From Inquilinus sp. KBS0705 (lineage in GTDB: Bacteria > Bacteroidota > Bacteroidia > Sphingobacteriales > Sphingobacteriaceae): a stretch of DNA of 64,000 bases. The stretch lies in the NCBI GenBank assembly GCA_005938025.2, contig VCCI02000004.1:269607-333606 (forward strand), read 5' to 3'. The notes under the pieces are model-generated. The model was not told where the DNA came from and made no database searches. It saw nothing but the letters and a program-made list of their open reading frames with translations. Numbering within the stretch: the stretch's first letter is position 1; every line of letters begins with the position of its first letter. Positions 9,028 to 17,354 of the stretch are shown in pieces. Made by a program: the position numbers and the translations under genes.

Positions 9028-9212
9028 ATTTACAGTTGCAAAATAAGCAGTTTAATTGGCTAAAAAATATACCGGTGTAAAAATGGTAATATAAATACAT
9101 AGCTATACCTGCCTGTATTATTTTCGCCACCCGGATGCTCAATTCGTATATTGTTATTACATTAGTTGCTGCACTGCTAATGGCATTGCAATTAACCTCT
9201 CAACCTAAAAAA

Positions 9213-10520
9213 ATGCTGGTTATAGTATTTTGTATAGTATTGCTTATACTGCTGGTTAGCTGGGCCAAACTTAACCCGTTCCTGGCTTTTTTACTGGTAT
9301 CTATTGCCGCGGGTTTGTTATTAGGTATCCCCATTAATAAAGTTACTGCATCGGTGCAAAAGGGCATGGGTGATATTTTGGGGCAACTGCTCATTATAAT
9401 TTGCCTGGGTGCCATGCTTGGTAAATTGGTGGCCGTTAGCGGGGCCGCCCAAAAAATTGCCGAAGTGCTGGTAAACGCCGTTGGCGAAAAGTACATTCAG
9501 TGGGCATTGGTTGCCGCGGGCTTTATTATAGGCATACCGCTGTTTTACGGTATTGGCTTTGTGCTAATGGTGCCGCTCATATTTTCGGTGGTTTACAAAT
9601 ACAAGTTGCCTGCGGTATACATTGGCTTGCCTATGCTGGCTTCGCTATCGGTAACACATGGCTTTTTACCACCCCACCCCTCGCCGTCGGCCTTAGTGGT
9701 GCTGTTTCATGCTAATATGGCTACCACTTTTATTTATGGCTTGGCCATAGCTATACCTGCCATTATTTTGGCCGGACCAGTATTTGCCCGCCTGCTTAAA
9801 AAAATACCATCCGAGCCATTGGCTACCTTCCGTGCCGAAGAAATGCCTGCCGATAAGCTGCCCGGTGGTTTCAATAGCTTTTTTACAGCCCTGTTGCCGG
9901 TATTGCTATTGATGCTCACCGCCTTTTTCCCTTATATAGGCATCAAAAACCAAAGCACGCTAAAACTGGTAGCCTTCCTGGGCGATCCATCTATTGTAAT
10001 GTTGATTGCTTTAATTGTAGCCACCTTTACCCTTGGCGTAAAACAAGGCCGCAGCATGAGCCAGTTGGCTGTTAACTACACCGATGCCATCAAAGATATC
10101 GCGTTGATATTGCTTATTATAGCCGGGTCGGGCGCGTTTAAAGAAGTACTTACCGCAAGCGGGGTAAATAACCAAATTGCCGATAGCCTTAAACAATTTA
10201 ACTTGCCGCCTTTAGTTTTGGGCTGGCTTATCGCGGCTATCATCCGTATCAGCTTGGGTTCGGCAACGGTAGCCGGATTAACCGCCGCGGGTATTGTATC
10301 ATCATTAGTGGTATCGGCACATGTTAACCCTAATTTAATGGTATTATCTATAGGCGCGGGCAGCCTTGCGTTTTCGCATGTGAACGACTCGGGCTTTTGG
10401 CTGTATAAAGAATATTTTAATTTAAGTATAAAAGATACCATCCGCTCATGGTCTATGATGGAAACCATCGTATCTGTAATTGGCCTGGTTGGCGTATTAA
10501 TTTTAAACGCGTTTGTTTAG
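9213..10520 (+). CDS. GntP-family gluconate:H+ symporter
   Basis: About 435 aa from ATG 9213, with 12 or more membrane segments. The KLNPFLAFLLVSIAAGLLLG motif near the N-terminus is the standard GntP beginning. The family motifs HGFLPPHPSPSALV and SHVNDSGFWLYKEYF follow, the latter near the C-terminus. The frame is open back to an ATG at 9135, which would add a 26-residue hydrophobic stretch. I prefer 9213 because family members begin there. It imports gluconate or a related sugar acid. The downstream hydrolase starts only 10 bases after its stop, so they are probably co-transcribed. Confidence 0.88.
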   Translation: MLVIVFCIVLLILLVSWAKLNPFLAFLLVSIAAGLLLGIPINKVTASVQKGMGDILGQLLIIICLGAMLGKLVAVSGAAQKIAEVLVNAVGEKYIQWALVAAGFIIGIPLFYGIGFVLMVPLIFSVVYKYKLPAVYIGLPMLASLSVTHGFLPPHPSPSALVVLFHANMATTFIYGLAIAIPAIILAGPVFARLLKKIPSEPLATFRAEEMPADKLPGGFNSFFTALLPVLLLMLTAFFPYIGIKNQSTLKLVAFLGDPSIVMLIALIVATFTLGVKQGRSMSQLAVNYTDAIKDIALILLIIAGSGAFKEVLTASGVNNQIADSLKQFNLPPLVLGWLIAAIIRISLGSATVAGLTAAGIVSSLVVSAHVNPNLMVLSIGAGSLAFSHVNDSGFWLYKEYFNLSIKDTIRSWSMMETIVSVIGLVGVLILNAFV

Positions 10521-10530
10521 ATTTTAAATC

Positions 10531-11337
10531 ATGAAAAAAACGATATTTTTTGCTGCTCTTATAGCGGCTATGCTATGTGGCGTTAACCTTTATGCACAAG
10601 ATGCTGAAGGCGCTTATTTTACATCGTTTGATGGTACAAAAATTTATTACGAGGTAAAGGGCAATGGCTACCCGGTAGTAATGCTACATGGCTTTACCGG
10701 CACCAGCCAGGGCTGGAAACGCGGAAAACTATATGCCCAGCTATTGAGCGAAGGCTACAAGGTAATTATACTTGACCAGCGCGGCAATGGCAAAAGCGAT
10801 AAACCCCATACCGATGCCGGCTATAACAACGATGCTGAAGCAAAAGATGTAATGGCACTAACAAATAGCCTCGGCATAAAAAATTACGATGCGGTGGGTT
10901 ACTCAAGGGGCTCTATTATCACCTCTCGGCTTATGGTGCTTGATAAGCGCGTGCACAAGGCTGTAATGGGTGGCATGGGTGCCGATTATACCAACCCCGA
11001 ATGGCCGCGCCGTATACACGCTTACAAGGCCCTTATGGGCGACACCACCATACACGACGTTGACGATATGATGGTATGGATACGTAAAAACAACTTTGAT
11101 AACCTGGCCTTGGCCTACCAGCAAAAATACCAGCCATCAACCAGTCCGCAGGAGTTGGCTAAAGTGAAAATTCCGGTATTATTGATAGACGGCACTGAGG
11201 ATTTTACCAATGGGGATGTAACCGTATTGCAAAAAATGATACCCACAGCTACCTATAAAACCATCCCCGGCGATCATAACAGTGCAGGGAATAGTATACA
11301 ATTTGCAGCAGAAGTTAGTTCGTTTTTAAGGCAATAG
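10531..11337 (+). CDS. Secreted alpha/beta hydrolase
   Basis: 268 aa with the signal peptide MKKTIFFAALIAAMLCGVNL...AQ. The alpha/beta hydrolase fold is clear: the oxyanion-hole segment VVMLHGFTG near residue 50, LDQRGNGKSDKP near 83, the nucleophile elbow VGYSRGSI (Ser) near 122, and a late GDHNSAGN with the His of the triad near 252. The acid residue is likely in the LLIDGTEDFTNG segment. It lies 10 bases after a GntP-type sugar acid permease, so a periplasmic ester- or lactone-cleaving step feeding that permease is possible. That link is inference only. Confidence 0.85.
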   Translation: MKKTIFFAALIAAMLCGVNLYAQDAEGAYFTSFDGTKIYYEVKGNGYPVVMLHGFTGTSQGWKRGKLYAQLLSEGYKVIILDQRGNGKSDKPHTDAGYNNDAEAKDVMALTNSLGIKNYDAVGYSRGSIITSRLMVLDKRVHKAVMGGMGADYTNPEWPRRIHAYKALMGDTTIHDVDDMMVWIRKNNFDNLALAYQQKYQPSTSPQELAKVKIPVLLIDGTEDFTNGDVTVLQKMIPTATYKTIPGDHNSAGNSIQFAAEVSSFLRQ

Positions 11338-11416
11338 CCGTTTAAAAGGCCTATTATATGCCGGTTTAATTACGGCTTATTATTTGCAATACATTGGTAT
11401 AATAAATCAGATACCA

Positions 11417-11728
11417 ATGAAAAAGATAATTATTTTCAGCAGCCTTATTATAGCATCATTATCATCAATAAGCTATAATGCACAGGCACAGGATAAAAAA
11501 GGAATAAGCAAACAAGGTAAAGGCGCTATTATAGGCGGGGCAGCCGGCGCAGTAGCAGGCGGCTTAATAGGTAAAAGTGTTGGCGGTGCCGTAGTTGGCG
11601 GTGCAATTGGCGCAGGCGGCGGTTATATAATTGGTAACGAAGCCCGCAGGCGACAAGAAAAAAGAGAACGTGCCGCACGTATAGCCAGGTGGCACAGGCG
11701 CCACCCAAACAGGGCGTATCCATATTAA
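11417..11728 (+). CDS. YMGG-like glycine-zipper protein
   Basis: 103 aa from ATG 11417 (MKKIIIFSSLIIASLSSIS), with a signal peptide ending near AQAQD. The middle is a classic glycine zipper in two parts, GAIIGGAAGAVAGGLIGK and SVGGAVVGGAIGAGGGYIIG, able to insert into a membrane. The tail is Arg-rich (RRRQEKRERAARIARWHRR). Such small zipper proteins occur in the envelope of many Gram-negatives, without an established activity. It is a single gene, followed by a 17-bp inverted repeat. Confidence 0.8.
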   Translation: MKKIIIFSSLIIASLSSISYNAQAQDKKGISKQGKGAIIGGAAGAVAGGLIGKSVGGAVVGGAIGAGGGYIIGNEARRRQEKRERAARIARWHRRHPNRAYPY

Positions 11729-11742
11729 TATGTTTGATTTAC

Positions 11743-11791
11743 AGCACGAGGCTATATTAAACTATTCACATTTCTAATATAGCCTCGTGCT
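11743..11791. terminator. 17-bp perfect inverted repeat between convergent genes
   Basis: The arms 11743-11759 and 11775-11791 are exact reverse complements with a 15-nt AT-rich loop. It sits between the stops of a plus-strand and a minus-strand gene. T-runs are weak on both sides, so termination is likely but not certain. Confidence 0.5.
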
Positions 11792-11814
11792 ATAATTCAA
11801 CTTGTTTTTTTAGC

Positions 11815-13671
11815 TTATAATGGCAAACTAAAGTAAAAAGATGCTCCCTGGCCTTCAGTGCTATCTACACCAATCTTGCCATTATGTAAAGCAATTATCT
11901 CGGCCGAAAGGTACAACCCTATACCAAAACCCGAAAACCCTTTAGTACTTTCATCCTCTACCCTGTAAAACCGCTGGAATATATTTTGCTGATCTTTTAG
12001 CTTGATTCCGATACCCTTATCGGTAACGTTAATCTTAACCATTTTGCCGGTTAATTTGCATTCAATGGTAACGTCAGTGCCTTTTGGAGAATATTTTATA
12101 GCGTTATTAATAAAGTTACTTAGCACCTGTCCTATTTTTTCCCTGTCGGCAGTAACATTTATTGCTTCAGCAGGGTTAAAAACAATGCCATGCCCTTGCG
12201 CTATCGGCAGGCTATCGGCTACCATTTCTTCAATCAATTGGTTTAAATCAAAAATTTCGGGGTTAAGCTGCAATTTGCCCGATTCCAGTTTCGACAAGTC
12301 TAAAAACCCGTAAATCAGCCTCGTCATTTTATTGATCTGGTTCTCAGATTTTTCAAGGGCGTTCAGTAAAAAGCTATCGCCTGACCGCTTGGCATTTGCT
12401 ATTAGTAATTGGATATAAGCTTTAAGCGAAGTAAGGGGTGTTTTAAGCTCATGGCTGGCCATTGCAATAAAATCATTTTTGCGCAATTCGTTCCGCTTAT
12501 TCTCAGTAATATCCAATACGGCCCCGGTAAACCGTACAGGCATATCCTGGTCGTTAAAAAGTACCTTGCCTTTTGCTCTTATCCAGCGCAGCTTTTTATC
12601 CTCGATGCCAATGGTACGATATTCTACATCATATTCGCCGTTAGATAGTTCGCGGTTAAACGCCCTGTTTACAGCATAGTCTGTTTTTTCGCGATCATCG
12701 GGGTGCAGGCCAAGTAAAAATGTTTCATCATAATTTATAGGGCCATCTTTAGTTATACCAAATAATTCGCCGCAACGCTTGTCCCACACCAGTTTGCGTG
12801 TTATGGGGTCCATATCAAATGTGCCCAATTCGGCAGCTTGCGTTGCCAGCCGAAGGTCTTCTTCACCTTTTTTCAATGCTTCCATTATATGCCGCTGATC
12901 GGTGATATCCTGTACGGTACCCAACATACGTAATGGCAGGCTATTTTCGTCATACACAACTTTACCGGTAGTTCGTATCCAGCGTATAGTTCCATCAGGC
13001 CAAATTATACGTACTTCATAAAAATAAATGCTGCTATGAAGTGCTTTATCAAAAGCTTTTATTACAATATGTAAGTCAGCGGGGTGCACTATGTCGCGTA
13101 GTTCCTGATGGCCAACAATAGTAGGGCTGTTATGGCCAAATATCTCGGCTAATTTAGGCGAATGAATTATCCCGCCGCTTTGCAAATCAAGGTCAAACGT
13201 ACCCAGGCCGGTAGCCTCGGCCGCTAAGCGTAAGCGCTCTTCGGCATCTTGTAGCTTAAGGCGCACGTTAATCTGCTCAGTTACCTCTGTAGCTACTACC
13301 ATTACGCCGCTAACTTTACCATCGGGCTCGGCAATAGGTTGGTATACAAAATTAAAGTAGCACTTTTCGGTTAGCCCGTTACGCACTAATGCAACTTTAG
13401 CTTCGTAGCCGTGGTGTGCAATCCCTGTATTAATTACATTATGTAAAATATCAACAAACGGCTGCCCAACTAATTCGGGCAGGCCATAGACAAGTGGATG
13501 GCCTATTATGCTGTTGTTTTTACCCCATACCTGTAGCATAATTGCATTTGCCGATTCGATGATCAGGTCATCTCCACGCAACACACTTAAAGCTACAGGC
13601 GCTTGTGCCATTAGGCCATGAAAGTCCTGTTCATTTAAAACTGAAGACATTTTAGGGGGATAATTAGTCAT
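11815..13671 (-). CDS. PAS-domain sensor histidine kinase
   Basis: 618 aa, soluble, with no membrane segment or signal peptide. It has three PAS units (about residues 8-130, 135-262 and 265-395); the second and third have the PAS_3 plus PAC pattern, with IRWIRTTGKVVYDE and LRWIRAKGKVLFND. HisKA follows with ASHELKTPLTSLKAY (phospho-acceptor His near 407). HATPase_c has NFINNAIKYSPKG (N box), DKGIGI (G1) and GFGIGLYL (G2). It should sense a cytoplasmic signal. A lone response regulator is transcribed divergently 209 bp away and is the obvious candidate partner. Confidence 0.92.
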   Translation of the reverse strand: MTNYPPKMSSVLNEQDFHGLMAQAPVALSVLRGDDLIIESANAIMLQVWGKNNSIIGHPLVYGLPELVGQPFVDILHNVINTGIAHHGYEAKVALVRNGLTEKCYFNFVYQPIAEPDGKVSGVMVVATEVTEQINVRLKLQDAEERLRLAAEATGLGTFDLDLQSGGIIHSPKLAEIFGHNSPTIVGHQELRDIVHPADLHIVIKAFDKALHSSIYFYEVRIIWPDGTIRWIRTTGKVVYDENSLPLRMLGTVQDITDQRHIMEALKKGEEDLRLATQAAELGTFDMDPITRKLVWDKRCGELFGITKDGPINYDETFLLGLHPDDREKTDYAVNRAFNRELSNGEYDVEYRTIGIEDKKLRWIRAKGKVLFNDQDMPVRFTGAVLDITENKRNELRKNDFIAMASHELKTPLTSLKAYIQLLIANAKRSGDSFLLNALEKSENQINKMTRLIYGFLDLSKLESGKLQLNPEIFDLNQLIEEMVADSLPIAQGHGIVFNPAEAINVTADREKIGQVLSNFINNAIKYSPKGTDVTIECKLTGKMVKINVTDKGIGIKLKDQQNIFQRFYRVEDESTKGFSGFGIGLYLSAEIIALHNGKIGVDSTEGQGASFYFSLPL

Positions 13672-13728
13672 TTATTTAATTATAACAACAATAATACATC
13701 ATTTTATCACGTATGCCGAGTATCAACT

Positions 13729-13759
13729 TTTTAATATACAATAATTATATTTACTTTTG
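13729..13759 (+). promoter_or_regulatory. Candidate promoter for the response regulator gene
   Basis: TACTTTTG at 13752-13759 matches the TAnnTTTG -7 box, with TTTT 19 bases upstream at 13729-13732 as a partial -33 element. It would give a leader of about 115 bases before the start at 13881. The 209-bp divergent region between kinase and regulator shows nothing else. Confidence 0.35.
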
Positions 13760-13880
13760 TCAATGCAGTTTAAACTGCTTAACATTATTTTGAGTAAGAT
13801 ACCCACCGTAATTTTATAGCAGCAATATTTTTTATTTACTATTATACCTTTTCGTTCCTCTTTAGTTTATAGCATCTTTT

Positions 13881-14240
13881 ATGGTAAAGCGTATTTTAGT
13901 ACTTGATGATAACCAGGATATTCTGGATATAGTGCATGAAACCCTCACTTATGAAAATTTTGAGGTAAAAAGCACTGCGCAAGGCGAAGAGGTGATGCCT
14001 TTTATTGAAACCTTTAACCCCGACCTGGTGATATTAGATTACCGCGTAGCCGGTACAAACGGTGGTGAGCTTTGCCGCCAAATCAAATCGCACCCTAAAT
14101 TTGGTAATGTTCCGGTTATTATATTCTCGGCTTATATTAACCACGATGCCGACCTTTTAGGTTACGGCTGCGATGCTATAATAAACAAACCATTCGACCT
14201 TACCGAACTTGTTGACAAGGTGAACAACCTGATTAGCTAA
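13881..14240 (+). CDS. Single-domain response regulator (CheY-like)
   Basis: 119 aa, a receiver domain with no output domain. The acidic pair D9/D10 (ILVLDDNQD), the phospho-acceptor D53 (LVILDYRVAG), the Thr/Ser switch replaced by the S83-A84 pair (IIFSAY), and K103 (INKPFDL) are all in place. It lies divergent to the PAS histidine kinase at 11815-13671, which is its probable phosphate donor. With no DNA-binding domain, it must act by protein contact or as part of a relay. A strong terminator follows. Confidence 0.9.
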   Translation: MVKRILVLDDNQDILDIVHETLTYENFEVKSTAQGEEVMPFIETFNPDLVILDYRVAGTNGGELCRQIKSHPKFGNVPVIIFSAYINHDADLLGYGCDAIINKPFDLTELVDKVNNLIS

Positions 14241-14284
14241 GAAAACTTAGGCAGAAAAAAAGCATAACAATACTATACATAAAC

Positions 14285-14318
14285 AAAAAAGCCTCTCTGA
14301 TTCCAGAGAGGCTTTTTT
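14285..14318. terminator. Bidirectional rho-independent terminator
   Basis: A 9-bp GC-rich stem (14291-14299 with 14304-14312) has a 4-nt loop and is flanked by six A's and six T's that extend the stem. It sits between the response regulator (plus) and dnaK (minus), and can terminate both. Confidence 0.9.
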
Positions 14319-14334
14319 GTTATAAGACTATAGA

Positions 14335-16236
14335 TTATTTAACTTCTTCGAAGTCAACATCTGTTACATTATCGGCATTGCCTTCGGCAGTTGCCTGTCC
14401 TGCATCACCTGCGCCTGGTTGTTGACCGCCTTCGGCAGATGCTTTGTACATATCTTCAGAAGCTGCTGTCCAGGCTGCATTCAACTCTTCCTGCGCTGTA
14501 TCAATAGCAGCGTGGTCTTTAGCCGAATAAGCTGTTTTCAGTTTCTCTAAACCCGACTCGATAGCGCCTTTTTTATCAGCAGGTATCTTATCGCCGTATT
14601 CTTTCAGTTGTTTTTCGGTACTAAAGATAAGGGCATCGGCAGCGTTCAGTTTTTCAACTTCTTCTTTAGCTTTTTTATCAGCTTCGGCGTTTGCTTCCGC
14701 TTCGTCCTTCATCTTTTTGATCTCGGCATCGGTTAAACCTGATGATGCTTCGATACGTATTTTTTGCTCTTTACCGGTAGCTTTATCTTTTGCAGATACA
14801 TGTAATATACCGTTTGCATCAATATCAAATGTTACTTCAATTTGAGGCACACCGCGGGGTGCTGGTGGTATACCATCCAGGTGGAAACGGCCTATGGTGC
14901 GGTTAGCAGATGCCATTGGGCGCTCGCCTTGTAATATGTGTATCTCAACAGATGGCTGGCTATCACTGGCGGTTGAGAATGTTTCTGACTTTTTGGTTGG
15001 GATGGTTGTGTTTGATTCTATCAAGCGTGTCATTACACCGCCCATAGTTTCGATACCCAATGATAGTGGGGTAACATCTAATAACAATACATCCTTTACT
15101 TCGCCGGTTAATACACCACCTTGTATAGCAGCACCAATAGCTACTACTTCATCAGGGTTAACGCCTTTTGATGGGGCCTTACCAAAGAATTTTTGAACAG
15201 CATCCTGGATAGCCGGGATACGGGTTGAACCACCTACCAATATCACTTCATCGATATCTGATGTGCTGTAACCTGCGTTTTTCAAAGCAGTTTTACAGGG
15301 CTCGATGGTACGTTTAATTAAGCTATCGGCTAATTGCTCAAATTTTGCACGGGTTAAGGTTTTAACCAAGTGCTTAGGCATACCGTCAACAGCGGTTACG
15401 TATGGCAGGTTAATCTCTGTTTGGGTGCTGCTTGATAATTCGATCTTAGCTTTCTCGGCACTTTCTTTTAAGCGTTGTAAAGCCATTGGGTCTTTACGCA
15501 AATCAATGCCTTCGTCGCTTTTAAACTCGTCTGCCATCCAGTCAATTATAACCTGGTCAAAGTCGTCACCACCTAAGTGTGTATCACCGTCGGTTGATTT
15601 TACTTCGAAAACGCCATCACCTAATTCCAGGATAGATACGTCATGCGTACCACCACCGCAGTCAAATACGGCGATTTTCATATCCTTGTGTGCTTTATCC
15701 AAACCGTAGGCAAGGGCAGCAGCAGTAGGCTCGTTAATAATACGGCGTACTTTTAGACCTGCAATTTCGCCGGCTTCTTTAGTAGCCTGGCGTTGTGCAT
15801 CGTTAAAGTAGGCAGGTACGGTAATAACCGCTTCTGTAACTTCGTGTCCTAAGAAATCCTCAGCAGTTTTCTTCATTTTTTGAAGTATCATGGCTGATAT
15901 CTCTTGCGGAGTATATTTACGGTCGCCAATTTCAACGCGTGGGGTGTTATTATCACCTTTAACTACGCTGTATGGTACACGCTCGGCCTCTTTGGTAACC
16001 TCGTTAAACTGGTTGCCCATGAAGCGTTTAATAGAGTAAATAGTTTTTGTAGGGTTTGTGATAGACTGGCGTTTTGCCGGATCACCAACTTTACGTTCGC
16101 CATCGTTAACAAAAGCCACAACGGACGGCGTAGTACGTTTACCCTCGCTGTTAGCAATAACTACAGGCTCGTTACCTTCCATTACTGCAACGCAGGAGTT
16201 TGTTGTCCCTAAGTCGATTCCAATTATTTTAGACAT
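14335..16236 (-). CDS. dnaK: Chaperone DnaK (Hsp70)
   Basis: 633 aa from ATG 16236 (MSKIIGIDLGTTNSCVAV). An upstream in-frame extension to 16302 is not Hsp70-like. The ATPase domain carries the phosphate-1 loop IGIDLGTTNSCVAVMEG, VPAYFNDAQRQATK, the phosphate-2 loop DCGGGTHDVSIL (AVFDCGGGT; the family usually has DLGGGT) and VGGSTRIPA. The substrate-binding domain starts after the LLLDVTPLSLGIET linker, with a helical lid and a C-terminal NVTDVDFEEVK tail typical of DnaK. It folds and refolds proteins with DnaJ and GrpE, neither of which is adjacent. No CIRCE element was found upstream. Confidence 0.97.
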   Translation of the reverse strand: MSKIIGIDLGTTNSCVAVMEGNEPVVIANSEGKRTTPSVVAFVNDGERKVGDPAKRQSITNPTKTIYSIKRFMGNQFNEVTKEAERVPYSVVKGDNNTPRVEIGDRKYTPQEISAMILQKMKKTAEDFLGHEVTEAVITVPAYFNDAQRQATKEAGEIAGLKVRRIINEPTAAALAYGLDKAHKDMKIAVFDCGGGTHDVSILELGDGVFEVKSTDGDTHLGGDDFDQVIIDWMADEFKSDEGIDLRKDPMALQRLKESAEKAKIELSSSTQTEINLPYVTAVDGMPKHLVKTLTRAKFEQLADSLIKRTIEPCKTALKNAGYSTSDIDEVILVGGSTRIPAIQDAVQKFFGKAPSKGVNPDEVVAIGAAIQGGVLTGEVKDVLLLDVTPLSLGIETMGGVMTRLIESNTTIPTKKSETFSTASDSQPSVEIHILQGERPMASANRTIGRFHLDGIPPAPRGVPQIEVTFDIDANGILHVSAKDKATGKEQKIRIEASSGLTDAEIKKMKDEAEANAEADKKAKEEVEKLNAADALIFSTEKQLKEYGDKIPADKKGAIESGLEKLKTAYSAKDHAAIDTAQEELNAAWTAASEDMYKASAEGGQQPGAGDAGQATAEGNADNVTDVDFEEVK

Positions 16237-16390
16237 ATTATTGATTGATTTTTTATTAATTAAGTGTTGCTTACCACACCTATTTATCAATGGTTGTGCC
16301 AATATGTGTTTGGCAGCAAAATATGCCCAAGCCTGTCAGTTAAATAACAATCCGTCAGCATGTATTACACAGCGGTGACATGTTGGCAGA

Positions 16391-16456
16391 AGTTTGGTAA
16401 GTAGAGAATGGTGAATGGAGAGGAGTTGTATCGTGGTAAAAACGCGTTACCAAACT
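16391..16456. repeat. 10-bp inverted repeat with word-like loop in the 16237-16651 gap
   Basis: AGTTTGGTAA (16391-16400) is exactly reverse-complementary to 16447-16456. The 46-nt loop includes the near-repeat words AGAATGG, GAATGGAGAGG. It belongs to the class of word-repeat hairpins seen elsewhere in the window. The rest of this 415-bp divergent gap between dnaK and the acetyltransferase contains no gene; it must hold both promoters, but I see no clear TAnnTTTG box. Confidence 0.5.
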
Positions 16457-16651
16457 CGGTTTCTTTTGCTTTTATTCATATAATAAGTATGTTTATATGT
16501 AAATAATTACCGCCGCTGTTACTTAACACACCACTAAGGCAAATTACATTGCCTGGAATTGCATAACAAACAGTCATTAATCATGACTGGCCCCGTAGCC
16601 GCATATTGCGGACAGGTATCTTATTGTTATTCAAATCTTTAAATCAAAACA

Positions 16652-17173
16652 ATGTTTTTTATTGAAACTGAACGGTTAAAACTAATACCGTTAAATTATA
16701 CGCAACTTTTATTGCTGCGCGAAAGTCGCGAAGCACTCGAACGATCAATGGGCTTAAACCCCTCTAATATGGTAATAGAGCCACTTTATCAGCATGAATT
16801 GCTTGACGCGCTCGACAATTTTTGGCTGCCCAAGATACAGCAGCACCCCGATCATTATGAGTATTATACCAATTGGGAGGTTATTATCAAGGCCGAAAAC
16901 GTGAGCGCGGGCGGTATTGGCATAGGCTACCCCGACGAAAATGGCGAATCGGTTACGGGGTATTGTATTGATAAACAGCAGCATAACAAAGGTTATGCAA
17001 CCGAGGCCCTTAAATGCTTATGCGAGTGGGGGTTTACCAATCCGGCTATTAAAACCATCTGGGCCGAGACCCCGCCTGATAATTGCCCATCGCAGCGGAT
17101 ACTGATAAAGGCCGGCTTTAGCCAAACCGGCACCAAGGACAGCAACCTGGTATTTAAGCTGCCGCGAACCTGA
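16652..17173 (+). CDS. GNAT-family N-acetyltransferase
   Basis: 173 aa. The start FFIETERLKLIPLNYTQLLLL is typical of the RimJ/RimL-like GNAT subgroup (TERLxLxPL). The acetyl-CoA binding motif A is QQHNKGYATEALKCLCEWGF near residues 111-130, and motif B follows as IWAETPPDNCPSQRILIKAGF near 140-158. It transfers an acetyl group to an amine. The substrate is not predictable; family members act on protein N-termini, small amines or antibiotics. It stands alone, followed by a strong terminator. Confidence 0.85.
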   Translation: MFFIETERLKLIPLNYTQLLLLRESREALERSMGLNPSNMVIEPLYQHELLDALDNFWLPKIQQHPDHYEYYTNWEVIIKAENVSAGGIGIGYPDENGESVTGYCIDKQQHNKGYATEALKCLCEWGFTNPAIKTIWAETPPDNCPSQRILIKAGFSQTGTKDSNLVFKLPRT

Positions 17174-17179
17174 TCAAAA

Positions 17180-17211
17180 ACAAAAGCCCTGCTAAATAGC
17201 GGGGCTTTTGT
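17180..17211 (+). terminator. Rho-independent terminator after the acetyltransferase
   Basis: A 14-bp stem (17180-17193 with 17198-17211, one G-U pair) and an AAAT loop lie 7 bases past the stop. A T-rich stretch with repeated CGTTTT words (about 17250-17302) fills the rest of the space to ispG. Confidence 0.85.
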
Positions 17212-17354
17212 TGGATTATCTTCTATTCCACACCTATACTTAAACGATTCCATTTTTTTCGTTTTTTTTGCGGATTTTTCGTTTTAATTCGTTTTTTTTC
17301 GTTCCGGATGCTTAACTAATATAAAATTATTTTTGATATATCCAAGCTTTTTCG

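Noticed and set aside
16237..16651. CIRCE or other heat-shock operator before dnaK
   Set aside because: I looked for the 9-bp inverted repeat with a 9-nt spacer and did not find it; the repeat seen at 16391-16456 has a 46-nt loop and belongs to the word-repeat class.
17250..17302. T-rich CGTTTT repeats after the acetyltransferase gene as a tandem-repeat locus
   Set aside because: Units are irregular and the stretch is short; it is best taken as low-complexity intergenic DNA.
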